From: Paraburkholderia edwinii | GTDB lineage: Bacteria; Pseudomonadota; Gammaproteobacteria; Burkholderiales; Burkholderiaceae | Direction of reading: 5' to 3' | Length of the DNA stretch: 64,000 bases | NCBI RefSeq assembly: GCF_019428685.1 | Contig: NZ_CP080095.1 | Coordinates: 4,030,001 to 4,094,000, forward strand | Part shown: positions 1-8,422 of the stretch, in pieces | How the letters are laid out: every line of letters begins with the position of its first letter | Position numbering within the stretch: position 1 is the stretch's first letter | Made by a program: the position numbers and the translations under genes | Notes under the pieces: generated by a model | Told to the model about the DNA's origin: nothing | Databases searched by the model: none | What the model saw: only the letters and a program-made list of their open reading frames with translations

Positions 1-47
1 CGCATTTCCTGCACTTCTTCCCCATCGCGTTCCGGCTTCCCGGCCAT
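1..47 (-). CDS. 5' end of an unidentified gene (partial, runs off window)
   Basis: An ATG at 47 on the minus strand is preceded by a strong GGAGG five bases upstream, and the frame stays open to the window edge (15 full codons: Met-Ala-Gly-Lys-Pro-Glu-Arg-Asp-Gly-Glu-Glu-Val...). The start is hydrophilic, with no signal peptide. Too little is visible to name a family. The ribosome-binding site is the main support. Confidence 0.45.
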   Translation of the reverse strand, partial: MAGKPERDGEEVQEM

Positions 48-337
48 GTCATCCTCCAGTCTCTTAGTTATTGACTTGCTGTGTGCATGACGGCGCAGGC
101 CAGAAAAGCGCCGGAGCCGGACATCAATACACCTTACAAACGACGACGGCCCGCATGCGTTGCATGCGTGTGCTTCTGGACAACTGCGGAAAATCCTATA
201 ACACGGCCTCTAGCCGAATAATCAATGTATACCCTAAAGTAGTCCGACTATTGGGATGCGGCGTTTCCGCAGCGTCTGCCGGGTTAGCCTGGCGGGCTAG
301 TTTTGCGGGGTTAGTTTTGCGAAGTGAGCTCCCCGCC

Positions 338-613
338 TCAACTTCCCTGATAGATGTCGCACGACAATCCGACGACGCAGCGTGCTCCGTTCCTGCCGCG
401 TCCGCTACCGCTCGATCCACCCGGCTGCGGACCCGTCGCGTCGCTTTCGTAGCGGTTCGTTCGAGATGGGTCGGTGTTCGGCTGCGACATGGTCGAGCCC
501 GGCGCGGCTTGCGGATCGGCATTGGCGGGCGACTGCCATGTCTGCGAAAAAGCGACACCGGAAATAGAAAAAAGCGCGGTTGCCGCCAACACTGGAACAT
601 AAAGAGCTTTCAT
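338..613 (-). CDS. small secreted protein, function unknown
   Basis: A 91-aa product. The chosen ATG (613) follows GGTGAAGA; a longer in-frame start at 628 lacks a good ribosome-binding site. Residues 1-24 form a clear Sec signal peptide (MKALYVPVLAAT..., hydrophobic core, Ala-Phe-Ser cleavage region). The mature part is about 65 residues, low in complexity and rich in Pro, Ser, Gly, Asn and Asp, with two Cys near the C-terminus (RCVVGLSC) that could form a disulfide. It matches the style of the many small exported proteins of Burkholderia, but I recognise no domain. It stands alone: the upstream region to 1056 holds no gene. Confidence 0.65.
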   Translation of the reverse strand: MKALYVPVLAATALFSISGVAFSQTWQSPANADPQAAPGSTMSQPNTDPSRTNRYESDATGPQPGGSSGSGRGRNGARCVVGLSCDIYQGS

Positions 614-1056
614 TTTCTTCACCTGCATCCGGAATGCAATCCGCCTTCATCCGATAAGGATGTCAAAGCGAATTGCCTGGGTTGAAAAATGAGTCTAAAA
701 ATAAGCTGGAGAGTGATTGGGAAAAACAGCCACTGAAAGCATTTTGTATCGACGAAGCTGCTGCTTGCCAATTGCAGAAAAGAGGAGTCCGCACCGGCCA
801 GGCCCAAGATGCGCTCCTGAAGCGGCGGAACGCGAAAGCACGATGAAAGACGGTACGTGTCAGGCAGATACGTACAGCGTGGCCGGATTTCTATAATTAA
901 TGCACGCACCGGAGAGCCAATAATGAAGCTCTATTCATGGAAGCCGTTTGTTCTTTTTTTAAGGTTATAGGCCTGTGCCGGTCGAAAATCCAGCCGCGCA
1001 TTTAAAAACCGGATATGCGGCTTACTCGCGAGGCTCGATCGGCCGCGCCAACGCGG
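614..1056. other. intergenic region, no gene seen
   Basis: Non-coding 443 bases between two minus-strand genes. It must hold the promoter of the small secreted protein (start 613) and the end of the FrnE-like transcript. Open frames here have no ribosome-binding site and unnatural composition. I see no convincing terminator stem. Confidence 0.5.
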
Positions 1057-1725
1057 TTACGCTTTTTCTTCGGCAAGGATTTGCCGCAACGCCTGCTCGA
1101 ACGCTTCGACCGGCTGCCCGCCGGACACGAGATAGCGGCGGTTGAAAATGATCGCGGGCACCGAGTGGATGCCCATCGCCTGGGTTTCCTGTTCGTCGGC
1201 GCGCACCGCGTCGGCATAGTCATCGCTCTGCAATATGCGGCGCGCTTCCTGCGCATCGAGCCCGACCGATCGCGCGGCTTCAACCAGAACATCGTGGTCG
1301 CTCACGTCGTTACCGTTGCCGTGATAGGCCTGCATCAACGCTTTCTCGAGCGCGAGTTGCTTGCCAGGCTGCTCGCCTTGCTGTTTGTCTTCTTCACCGG
1401 CCCACTGCAGCAGACGGTGCGCGTCGAACGTGTTGTAGACGAACTTGCGCTCACCGAACGCAAAGCCGACGCTCGCGCCGCGCTCGCGTATCACCGCCTG
1501 CGTCTCGGCGATCTGCGCCGGCGTGCGGCCGTATTTATTGCCGAGGTACTCGACGATGTTCTGGCCTTCCGGGCCCATCTGCGGGTTCAGTTCAAACGGG
1601 TGCATGACCCATTCGGCGCGAACCTCGTCGTTGAGGTTGGCAAGCGCCTGTTGCAGCGACGCGAGGCCGACCGCGCACCACGGGCACGCGATATCGGAGA
1701 TGTAGTCGATTCGTAGCGGAGTCAT
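1057..1725 (-). CDS. DsbA-family (FrnE-like) thiol oxidoreductase
   Basis: A 222-aa cytoplasmic protein of the DSBA-like thioredoxin family (FrnE / 2-hydroxychromene-2-carboxylate isomerase-like). The N-terminal thioredoxin strand is followed by the CPWC redox motif (Cys14, Cys17), then an alpha-helical insertion, and a C-terminal thioredoxin part with the cis-Pro region SVPAIIFN near residue 188. The length is normal and there is no signal peptide, which separates it from periplasmic DsbA. The start has AGGAA upstream. FrnE relatives are linked to oxidative-stress tolerance; that role here is inference. It is divergent from the DUF427 operon across about 255 bases. Confidence 0.88.
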   Translation of the reverse strand: MTPLRIDYISDIACPWCAVGLASLQQALANLNDEVRAEWVMHPFELNPQMGPEGQNIVEYLGNKYGRTPAQIAETQAVIRERGASVGFAFGERKFVYNTFDAHRLLQWAGEEDKQQGEQPGKQLALEKALMQAYHGNGNDVSDHDVLVEAARSVGLDAQEARRILQSDDYADAVRADEQETQAMGIHSVPAIIFNRRYLVSGGQPVEAFEQALRQILAEEKA

Positions 1726-1980
1726 CGTATTCCTGTTGAGGACATCTGTTTCAGGCGCCGCCGTTGACGTTTAAAAGCGGCGCTAGCGAAACAGGTTAAC
1801 GCGATTCGAAAAGTTCTGCTCTGCATACACACAATGCGCAAACCGTCGAATTCGGCGACACTCGAACTAATGCCGTCTGTCGACCGCGCGCGTGCGGTTC
1901 ATATGACGTATGACGCTACCGCATGGAACAGTCCGTTATTTTACCGGTTACCGGTTACATCATTACAAGGAGGAACCGAC

Positions 1981-2856
1981 ATGGGACTCTCATGGCAACA
2001 AGGCCCGCTCGCGTCCGGAGCGATCGGCCGCTTTCTCGTCCCCGATCCGCTACCCAAGCGCCTGCTCTATGCCGAGCCGCTGCGCCGCCGCATGCGCGTG
2101 CATTTCGGCGGCAAGTGGATTGCCGATAGCGAAAACGTCGTGCTGCTTTTCGAACCGGCGCGCTACCCGGTGGCGTATTTCCCGGAAAGCGATATCGCTG
2201 CCGGTGTGCTCGAACGCCTCGAGCATACGACGCGCCACCAGGACCTCGGCCCGACCACATGGTTCGCGGTACGCGCAGGCGAACAGGTCGCGCAGCGCGG
2301 CGCGTGGCAGCACACGGGCTTACCGGAGCATGCGAATGTGCTCGACAATCGCGTCGCATTCGCATGGCGCATGATGGACGCGTTCTATGAGGAAGACGAA
2401 CGGATCGTCGGCCACGCGGCGGACCCGTATCACCGCATCGATATTCGCGAGACGTCGCGGCACCTTGTGGTCCGTCACCACGACCGCGTGATTGCGGATA
2501 CGATGCGGCCACTTGCGCTTTACGAATCAGGCTTCGCGCCGCGCTGGTATGTACCGCGCGACGATATCGACCTATCCGCGCTGACGAGCGTCGAAACGAA
2601 AACCTTTTGCCCGTACAAGGGCGTATGCAGCTACTACGACATCGGCGATGCGCGCCTTGCCGCATGGACCTATCCGGAAACTTATCCGGAAGTGAACCGC
2701 GTCACGAACTACGTGTCGTTCGAGCCCGATATCGTCAGCGTGCATCTCGACGGCAAGGAGCTTCATCTCGAGCCGGGGCAAACGGTGATTCCGCATGGCG
2801 TCGATCGCGAGCTCACGGTGCACGAAGTGCAGTTGCGTGAGCGGCCATCGGCCTAG
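1981..2856 (+). CDS. tandem DUF427 protein
   Basis: A 291-aa protein. The ATG at 1981 is preceded by AAGGAGG, so the longer frame upstream is rejected. It contains two DUF427 domains in tandem, roughly residues 30-125 and 165-265. Each shows the family's beta-rich core, and the second carries the signature around CPYKGVCSYYDI. The biochemical function of DUF427 is not known. It is followed after 36 bases by the MOSC/ferredoxin-reductase fusion, so the two are probably co-transcribed. The pairing suggests a redox role, but nothing in the sequence proves it. Confidence 0.85.
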   Translation: MGLSWQQGPLASGAIGRFLVPDPLPKRLLYAEPLRRRMRVHFGGKWIADSENVVLLFEPARYPVAYFPESDIAAGVLERLEHTTRHQDLGPTTWFAVRAGEQVAQRGAWQHTGLPEHANVLDNRVAFAWRMMDAFYEEDERIVGHAADPYHRIDIRETSRHLVVRHHDRVIADTMRPLALYESGFAPRWYVPRDDIDLSALTSVETKTFCPYKGVCSYYDIGDARLAAWTYPETYPEVNRVTNYVSFEPDIVSVHLDGKELHLEPGQTVIPHGVDRELTVHEVQLRERPSA

Positions 2857-2892
2857 ACGCAGCAACGCTCAACATCGATGCGGAGAGGAAAC

Positions 2893-4668
2893 ATGGGTCG
2901 GCTACTATCGGTCAACGTCGGAATGCCGCGCAATATCGAATGGAAAGGCCGCACCGTGTACACCGGTATCTGGAAGGATCCGGTGCAGGGCCGCTGCCGC
3001 GCGAGCCGCCTCAATCTTGCCGGCGACGGCCAGGGCGATACCGGTGGGCATGGCGGCGAGCAGCGCGCCGTGTTCGTCTATCAGATCGAATCATATCGCC
3101 ACTGGCAGCAGCAATTGAATCGCAGCGATTTTACGTATGGGCAGTTCGGCGAGAACTTCACGATCGAAGGGTTGCCCGATTCCGACGTCTGCATCGGCGA
3201 CCGTTATCAGATTGGCGACGCGTTGTTCGAAGTCACGCAGCCGCGTGTAACCTGTTATCGCGTCGGTATCCGGACCAACGAACCGCGTATGGCGGCGTTG
3301 CTCACATCGAGCGGCCGCCCCGGTTTTTATCTGCGTGTGTTGCAGGAAGGCGAGGTCGGCGCCGGCGACGAAATCATCAAGGTCGGCGAGGCCGACGACC
3401 GGATGACAGTCGCCGAGATCAACGCCCTGCTCTATTCGCCGCATCATCCGCGCGACAAACTCGAGCGCGCGTTGCGGATCAAGGCCCTGTCGCCGGGCTG
3501 GCGCTGGTCTTTCGATGCGCTGCTGCGCGAGCAGTCTGACGGCAAGCCGGACGGCACGAAGGGCGGCAACGCGGGGCTTGCGCCAGCCGCCGCGTCGCAT
3601 CCGGTTGCGCCGGGTTTTCGCTCGCTCGTCGTGGCCGCACTCGATCAGGAGTCGGCCGACGTTCTGTCGATCACGCTGGAAAGCACCGACGGCGAACCGC
3701 TGCCGATGGCACTGCCCGGTCAGTATGTCGTGCTGCGTTTGCCGCGTCCCGACGGCGGCTCGCCGTTTTTTCGCAGCTACTCGCTCTCCGGCGCGCTTTC
3801 GACGCAGCGCTATCGGATCAGCGTCAAGCTCGAACCGAACGGTGCGGGCGGCATGTACCTGCATCGGCAGCTGCACGTCGGCGACAGGCTCGATGTGAGC
3901 GCGCCGCGAGGAAGCTTTGTTCTGCAAGCGGGCGACGGTCCGGTGGTTTTGCTAAGCGCCGGTATCGGCGCGACGCCGGTGCTCGCGATGCTGCACGCGC
4001 TCTCGGCGGCTCAGTCGACGCGCCGCGTATGGTGGCTGCATGGCGCTCACGACGGGCGCCACCATGCATTCGCAGACGAAGCGCGGCGTCTGTCTCGCGC
4101 GCTTGCGCACGGCAAAAGCTACGTCTGCTACAGCAAGCCCGATTCGAACGACCATCCCGGTGAGCATTTCGATGCGGTAGGCCGCCTGTCGCGCGCCGTT
4201 TTCGAGGAAGCCGGTATCGAGCGCAATGCGGATTTTTATCTGTGCGGGCCGGCTCGCTTTATGGCGGAGATGAAGGACACGCTTGCGGCGATGAACGTCG
4301 CGCCCGGCAGGATCCATGCGGAAATTTTCAACGGCGGCGAATCGTTGAACCCCGGTATCGTCGGCGCCAAGGCGCGCGCGCCGCATCTGCCGGAAGACGA
4401 TGCGAAGACCGGCGCACTGGTTTCGTTCGCGCGCAGCGGCATTGCCGCACACTGGAATGCGGCCGTGTATCCGAGCATTCTCGAGCTTGCCGAGGCGTGC
4501 GACGTGCCGGTCCGGTGGTCATGCCGGACCGGCGTATGCCATAACTGCGAAAGCGGACTGGTGTCGGGAAACGTCGCGTACGGGCCGGAGCCGCTCGACA
4601 AGCCCGCGGATGGCAACCTGCTTATCTGCTGCTCGCAGCCCGTCGGCGACGTGGTGATCGACCTTTGA
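2893..4668 (+). CDS. MOSC domain fused to FAD/2Fe-2S ferredoxin reductase
   Basis: A 591-aa three-part fusion. The ATG at 2893 has GAGAGGAAAC upstream. Residues 1-210 are a MOSC plus 3-alpha domain (YiiM-like; conserved GGEQRAVFVYQ and the Cys in TQPRVTCYRVG, the usual Mo-cofactor contact). Residues 230-460 are a ferredoxin-NADP reductase unit with the FAD motif FRSYSLSG and NAD(P) motifs GIGATPVLAML and LCGPARFM. The C-terminus (about 500-591) is a plant-type 2Fe-2S ferredoxin with CRTGVCHNC and a distal Cys near LLICCSQP. All cofactor residues look intact. It should pass electrons from NAD(P)H through FAD and Fe-S to a MOSC-bound Mo centre or to a partner. YiiM relatives reduce N-hydroxylated compounds; the substrate here is unknown. 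Confidence 0.9.
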   Translation: MGRLLSVNVGMPRNIEWKGRTVYTGIWKDPVQGRCRASRLNLAGDGQGDTGGHGGEQRAVFVYQIESYRHWQQQLNRSDFTYGQFGENFTIEGLPDSDVCIGDRYQIGDALFEVTQPRVTCYRVGIRTNEPRMAALLTSSGRPGFYLRVLQEGEVGAGDEIIKVGEADDRMTVAEINALLYSPHHPRDKLERALRIKALSPGWRWSFDALLREQSDGKPDGTKGGNAGLAPAAASHPVAPGFRSLVVAALDQESADVLSITLESTDGEPLPMALPGQYVVLRLPRPDGGSPFFRSYSLSGALSTQRYRISVKLEPNGAGGMYLHRQLHVGDRLDVSAPRGSFVLQAGDGPVVLLSAGIGATPVLAMLHALSAAQSTRRVWWLHGAHDGRHHAFADEARRLSRALAHGKSYVCYSKPDSNDHPGEHFDAVGRLSRAVFEEAGIERNADFYLCGPARFMAEMKDTLAAMNVAPGRIHAEIFNGGESLNPGIVGAKARAPHLPEDDAKTGALVSFARSGIAAHWNAAVYPSILELAEACDVPVRWSCRTGVCHNCESGLVSGNVAYGPEPLDKPADGNLLICCSQPVGDVVIDL

Positions 4669-4753
4669 GTGGACCCTTATGTGGACCCTTAAGCGGGCCC
4701 TTAGCGGACCCTCGTGCGGCTGCTTAAGCGGCCCCTTAAGCGGCCTTGTTCAA
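4669..4753. repeat. degenerate 12-bp tandem repeat (7 units)
   Basis: Seven consecutive copies of a unit close to GYGGNCCCTTAA fill the gap between the stop codon of the MOSC/FNR gene and the convergent porin stop. Units start at 4669, 4681, 4693, 4704, 4716, 4728 and 4740; most are 11-12 bases and the last is 14. The CTTAAG cores are self-complementary, so the array can also fold into small hairpins and may end transcription from both sides. Confidence 0.75.
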
Positions 4754-4762
4754 GCGCGTCAA

Positions 4763-5908
4763 TCAGAACGTGTGACGCAGCCCCAGCGTGACCGCAACCT
4801 GATTCGGCGTCGTCGACGCGGCCGGCAAGCCGCTGATAATCGCGCCGAGCGGCAGCCCGTCCTGCGCGATGTGCTGATACTCGGTCTGCAGATAGACCTG
4901 TGTGCGGACCGAGAGTAGATACGCGGCCTGGACATTGACCTGATCCCAGTGCGGCCGTGCCGCGTCGATGCTGCCGTCGGTATGCACGTAGCCGACGGCA
5001 ATCGTCCACGGCGAGCCGAGCGTATAGCGTCCATTCACTTCGTAGTTGTTAAAGCGCGCGCTGCCGCCGTTCAGGCCGAACCCGCCCGATACGCCCGACT
5101 CTCCCGCCGAAATGCCGAGCGCGTTGTTGAGCAGCGTCGTCGTATAGACAAAGTCTGTCGTGAACGGACCGAACGAGTATTTCACGCCGGCGCCCCAGAT
5201 TCTTTGCCGGCCGGCAAAAAAGGTCGCGTCGCCGTTGAGCGCTCCATTCGTGTTCGAGATCGACGCGGTGGTCAGGTTCTGGTTGATCTGCAGATAGGCC
5301 GCCGCGACCGTCACGCCTTTGAACGCATACGATGCGCCGAAGCTGTACGCGCGATTGTTGGCGAAGTCGCCCGCATCGTTCGAGAAGCCATACAACGCGC
5401 CGGCCTGCAGTCCGCGGAAATTCGGGCTTTGAAACTTGACCGAATTGTTGACGCGAAAGTCGTTGTCGAGGTTGTCGTTATCGAACGGGTGCGCAAAGAA
5501 AGTGCCGCCGTACTGCGTGCCCGTCAACGCGAGCGGGCCGAGATAATCGACGACGCTATCGTATTGCCGACCTAACGTGATCGTGCCGAATTGCGACGAC
5601 GCGAGCCCGACGTACGCTTGCCGTCCAAACAGACGGCCGCCCTGACGCAGGTTGCCGTTGGCCGCGCTAAAGCCGTTTTCGAGCCGGAAAATTGCCTGAA
5701 GTCCGCCGCCGAGATCTTCGTTACCGCGCAATCCAAAGCGGCTCGTATTAATTGCGCCATCGGTTTCCTGCCAGGTGCTGTGCCCGGCCTGGTTATTCGT
5801 ATAGGTGATTCCTTCGTCGATGATGCCGTACAACGTGACACTGCTTTGGGCATAGGCGTGACCGGCAAATGCACCGGTCACCGCGAGAGCCGCCGTCATC
5901 TTCTTCAT
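4763..5908 (-). CDS. Gram-negative porin (Burkholderia OmpC-type)
   Basis: A 381-aa outer-membrane general-diffusion porin. The signal peptide ends at HAYA-QSSVTLYG; the mature N-terminus SSVTLYGIIDEG is the hallmark of betaproteobacterial trimeric porins. Family motifs follow in order: SRFGLRGNEDLGGGL, IFRLENGFSAANG, LFGRQAYVGL and TLGRQYDSVVDYL. The chain ends with a beta-signal closing in Phe (LGLRHTF). Length is standard. GGAGA lies five bases before the ATG. It is single-gene and convergent with the MOSC/FNR operon. It lets small hydrophilic solutes cross the outer membrane; specificity cannot be read from sequence. Confidence 0.95.
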   Translation of the reverse strand: MKKMTAALAVTGAFAGHAYAQSSVTLYGIIDEGITYTNNQAGHSTWQETDGAINTSRFGLRGNEDLGGGLQAIFRLENGFSAANGNLRQGGRLFGRQAYVGLASSQFGTITLGRQYDSVVDYLGPLALTGTQYGGTFFAHPFDNDNLDNDFRVNNSVKFQSPNFRGLQAGALYGFSNDAGDFANNRAYSFGASYAFKGVTVAAAYLQINQNLTTASISNTNGALNGDATFFAGRQRIWGAGVKYSFGPFTTDFVYTTTLLNNALGISAGESGVSGGFGLNGGSARFNNYEVNGRYTLGSPWTIAVGYVHTDGSIDAARPHWDQVNVQAAYLLSVRTQVYLQTEYQHIAQDGLPLGAIISGLPAASTTPNQVAVTLGLRHTF

Positions 5909-6676
5909 CTTGTCTCCAAAGCGCGAAATGAAATGTCAGGCCATGCGCGTCCTGTACGACCCGACGGGCGCGACATGTCGTGAACAGGCTGTAGGGGGAT
6001 TTCAAGGATCAGGAGGCGCGTTGAAAACATCGACGGTGCGACGCCGCGACGAGGTGACGCGCTTCTTGACCGCAGGCATAGAGCAGAGCATTGCAAGCGG
6101 GTTCCGGGCGTTCCGCCCGCCTCCCGCTTTGTAAGCCCGGGCAACTTGACTGCGCCGGTTTGCAGTGAGGCGTCAGATGCTTGATTTGCTTGAACTAGTT
6201 ATGCTTCTTTGTCTCTGGTGTTCAAGATCGAAACGGCGATGGCTTTCAACGGAAACATCGCTTTGATAGTCACGGCTGCGCATCGCGCTGAATGCGTTTT
6301 GTTGATCGTCCGTGTCCTTTTCGCTTTTAGAGAGATCCATGCGCCGTTTACGCACGAAATCGAAATGTAGGCGATGCCGGTCGCAGCAAACACGTCCGCT
6401 CTTGACGGTCTGTGCGGCCGGTCACACCAGCGGTGCGAATCCGCCTGGCGCGAAACCGCTGACCGACACTTCACCGATAAACTTCGTCATCCGTATAAAC
6501 GCACGAGGCGGGTCACCGATGCTTTGCATTACGCAGGATGCCTGAAGTAAAGCCAACATCTTGCGATGGTGGCGCAGCGCACATACACGGCTTGCGACGC
6601 CATTATTTTTCTGTACGGACGTACGCGCACTACCGGTTAAAATTCTGCATTTGCCTTTCTGCTTCTTTTCAGACGA
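5909..6676. other. long intergenic region, no supported gene
   Basis: About 770 bases between the divergent porin and chalcone-isomerase-like genes. It must hold the porin promoter. One minus-strand frame (6173-6355) is charged and plausible in composition but has no ribosome-binding site; the other frames look like noise. No tRNA, repeat or mobile remnant was recognised. Confidence 0.4.
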
Positions 6677-6727
6677 ATGAGCAGGCCCGCCGAACGGAGC
6701 GCCGATGCCGGCCGCGACCGGCCGGCC

Positions 6728-7348
6728 ATGATACGGAACCCCGGAATAGTGAAACCGATTTACCACCAGACAGGCGGCATACGAGCAGTCGCCACCGGCC
6801 GGCGCATCGCGCTCGCCATTGCGTCCCTCGCCTGCGTAGCCGGGCTGTGCGCCGTGCCGTCGGGCGCGGCGGTTGCCGCTCAGGATTGCCACACCGAAAT
6901 ACCCGCAGCCCAGTTTTCGGGCTCGGGCGAGTATCGCTTTCTCGGTTTGCATCTGTACGATGCGCAATTGTGGAGCGCGCGCCTGCCGGTCAGCTTCGAT
7001 AACCGCTTTGCACTGCAATTGACGTACACCACGTCCGCCACGCGCGAACGCCTCGCCACGCTCGGTCTGAACGAGATGAAGCGGCTCGCGCCGACGCCTT
7101 TGTCCGATGCGCTCGTCGCGCGCTGGCGCGACGACATGTTGAAGGCGTTCGTCGATGTCGCGCCGGGCGACTGGTTGTGCGGCGTGTTTTTGCCGGGCAC
7201 CGGCGTGCGCTTCTTTGCGAATGGCGAACCGACCGCGACAATCGAAGATCCCGAATTCGCGCGCGCGTTCTTCAATATCTGGTTCGATCCGGAAACGCGT
7301 GCGAAGACGCTGAGAGCCAGGTTGCTTGGCGGCCAGGCAGGCAGTTAA
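6728..7348 (+). CDS. exported chalcone isomerase-like protein
   Basis: About 206 aa. The start is uncertain: ATGs at 6677 and 6728 are both in frame and neither has a strong ribosome-binding site. Residues 28-50 form a signal peptide (RRIALAIASLACVAG... ending AAVAA-Q). The mature part carries the bacterial chalcone-isomerase-like fold signature: FSGSGEYRFLGLHLYDAQLW, then ALQLTYTTSATRERLA, and near the end FFNIWFDPETRAKTLRARLL. Bacterial members are periplasmic, and plant CHI catalysis is generally not conserved, so no enzymatic role is assigned. It is convergent with the H-NS-like gene 23 bases away. Confidence 0.8.
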   Translation: MIRNPGIVKPIYHQTGGIRAVATGRRIALAIASLACVAGLCAVPSGAAVAAQDCHTEIPAAQFSGSGEYRFLGLHLYDAQLWSARLPVSFDNRFALQLTYTTSATRERLATLGLNEMKRLAPTPLSDALVARWRDDMLKAFVDVAPGDWLCGVFLPGTGVRFFANGEPTATIEDPEFARAFFNIWFDPETRAKTLRARLLGGQAGS

Positions 7349-7371
7349 GCGATTCTGGCTGAGCGTGCCAC

Positions 7372-7704
7372 TTACGAGCGCGGCGCCGTTGCGAGCCGCG
7401 TACCCGCAAACGGGTCCTTGCTCCAGTCGACAGCCGGCTGACGTTGCGTCTGCGTAGCGGGCTTTTCCGATCCGATCACGGCAAAGTGCTGCAATGATTG
7501 CCCGGCGCTCGTGGCCTGCTGCAGCCATTGCGGCATGGCGCCTTTGCCGTCCCACGCATCGCCGAATGCGTTGCGATAGCGCACCGACCGCTGACGCAAC
7601 TGATCTTCCTTGAGCGCGGCTGCAATGTCGGCCGCCTTCATTCCCACCTTGGCCATGCGGCCGCGCAGATAGGCAATCATGCTTTCGCGTTTACGCTCGT
7701 CCAT
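7372..7704 (-). CDS. H-NS-family DNA-binding protein
   Basis: A 110-aa protein. The ATG at 7704 has GGAGG nine bases upstream; a longer frame to 7794 lacks one. The H-NS C-terminal DNA-binding core is visible at about 38-60: RYRNAFGDAWDGKGAMPQWL matches the family pattern Y-x-x-P-x-x-G-x-x-W-x-G-x-G-x-x-P-x-W-L, with Phe in place of the usual Pro/Thr-Gly. The N-terminal part is only about 35 residues, much shorter than the oligomerisation region of classical H-NS, and a 45-residue polar tail follows the core. Such minimal H-NS-like proteins are common in Burkholderia. Binding of AT-rich DNA is inferred from the family. Confidence 0.75.
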   Translation of the reverse strand: MDERKRESMIAYLRGRMAKVGMKAADIAAALKEDQLRQRSVRYRNAFGDAWDGKGAMPQWLQQATSAGQSLQHFAVIGSEKPATQTQRQPAVDWSKDPFAGTRLATAPRS

Positions 7705-7857
7705 TTTCGTTACCTCCAGGTTTCTTTTCTGATCGACTTGTCGCGCCGTCGTGGTGAGGCGCTTGTGCCGTGAGGAAAGTATCGCTATCCGCAACGGCTG
7801 CGTCGAGTTGCGTTCGCCAAAAACACTGTTGCTGCAGGAACATCAGTCGGTGCTAGC

Positions 7858-7890
7858 GCTGCAATGCGCCGCGGCGTCGCGCATTGCAGC
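7858..7890 (-). terminator. 12-bp perfect hairpin downstream of the lipoprotein gene
   Basis: GCTGCAATGCGC (7858-7869) and GCGCATTGCAGC (7879-7890) form a perfect stem around a nine-base loop. It lies 10 bases after the lipoprotein stop on the minus strand. There is no T-run, so it is either a stem that stabilises the 3' end or an atypical terminator. Confidence 0.5.
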
Positions 7891-7899
7891 AATTGCCCA

Positions 7900-8079
7900 T
7901 CAGTGAATATGGAACCTGCCGCTAATGCCGACGCTAACCGGCGGCCCGTAGTAGTAGCCCGGCGCATAGCCGTAATAAGCGGGCGCGGGATAGCCATAGC
8001 CGTAACCGTAACCGGGCGGCGCAACGACGCAGCCGCACAGGCCGCTAATCAGAGTGAAAGCAATGAGAAGGCGTGTCAT
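7900..8079 (-). CDS. Gly/Tyr-rich small lipoprotein
   Basis: A 59-aa gene. The protein starts MTRLLIAFTLISGLCGC: two basic-to-hydrophobic turns and a lipobox-like Leu-Cys-Gly-Cys, so Cys17 (or Cys15) is the likely lipidation site. After PPG comes a run of Gly-Tyr pairs and Ala-Tyr-Tyr-Gly repeats, ending SVGISGRFHIH. The composition matches the small Gly/Tyr-rich outer-membrane lipoproteins common in Burkholderia, whose role is unknown. A GGGA lies upstream of the ATG. The frame is intact with a TGA stop, then a strong hairpin. Confidence 0.7.
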   Translation of the reverse strand: MTRLLIAFTLISGLCGCVVAPPGYGYGYGYPAPAYYGYAPGYYYGPPVSVGISGRFHIH

Positions 8080-8422
8080 CGGCTTGTCCCGCCAATTGAA
8101 ATAGACAGTTCAAGTCTAGTGCCGCGCCTTCTTTGGCAGGTTTCGCCTGCACTTACACGTGTTACCTGGTGTGACTGCTGAAATGTTGCCCAGCAAGGCG
8201 CGGCCGGGTGCGGCCGGGTGCTGCTTCGCAGCAAACTTCTTTTCCGCCAATTGCATGCGCGCGCCGCGCTAACGGTTTCCTCAAACTCGCTTTCATTCAA
8301 GTTTCGGGTAAAGCCGGCCGTTAGTAACAATGTTGAATGCACGCAGACCAATAAGCGGCCACTAACGCAGGGCCTCGCAAGAGTGTCCGGCTTCGGGCGT
8401 CGCCCCTATTCCGACTGCCACG
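8080..8422. other. divergent promoter region
   Basis: Non-coding 343 bases between the lipoprotein gene (minus) and the 534-aa gene (plus). It holds a short tandem duplication, GCGGCCGGGT twice, near 8198-8219. I could not assign -35/-10 boxes with confidence. Confidence 0.4.

Noticed and set aside
6173-6355. A 60-codon minus-strand frame (MDLSKSEKDTDDQQNAF...) in the porin upstream region
   Set aside because: Composition is plausible but there is no ribosome-binding site, no neighbour and no recognisable family; not enough to call a gene.
6422-7555. A 377-codon minus-strand frame across the chalcone-isomerase-like and H-NS-like genes
   Set aside because: Arg/Ala/Gln-rich shadow with no domain; the plus-strand gene has a signal peptide and family motifs.
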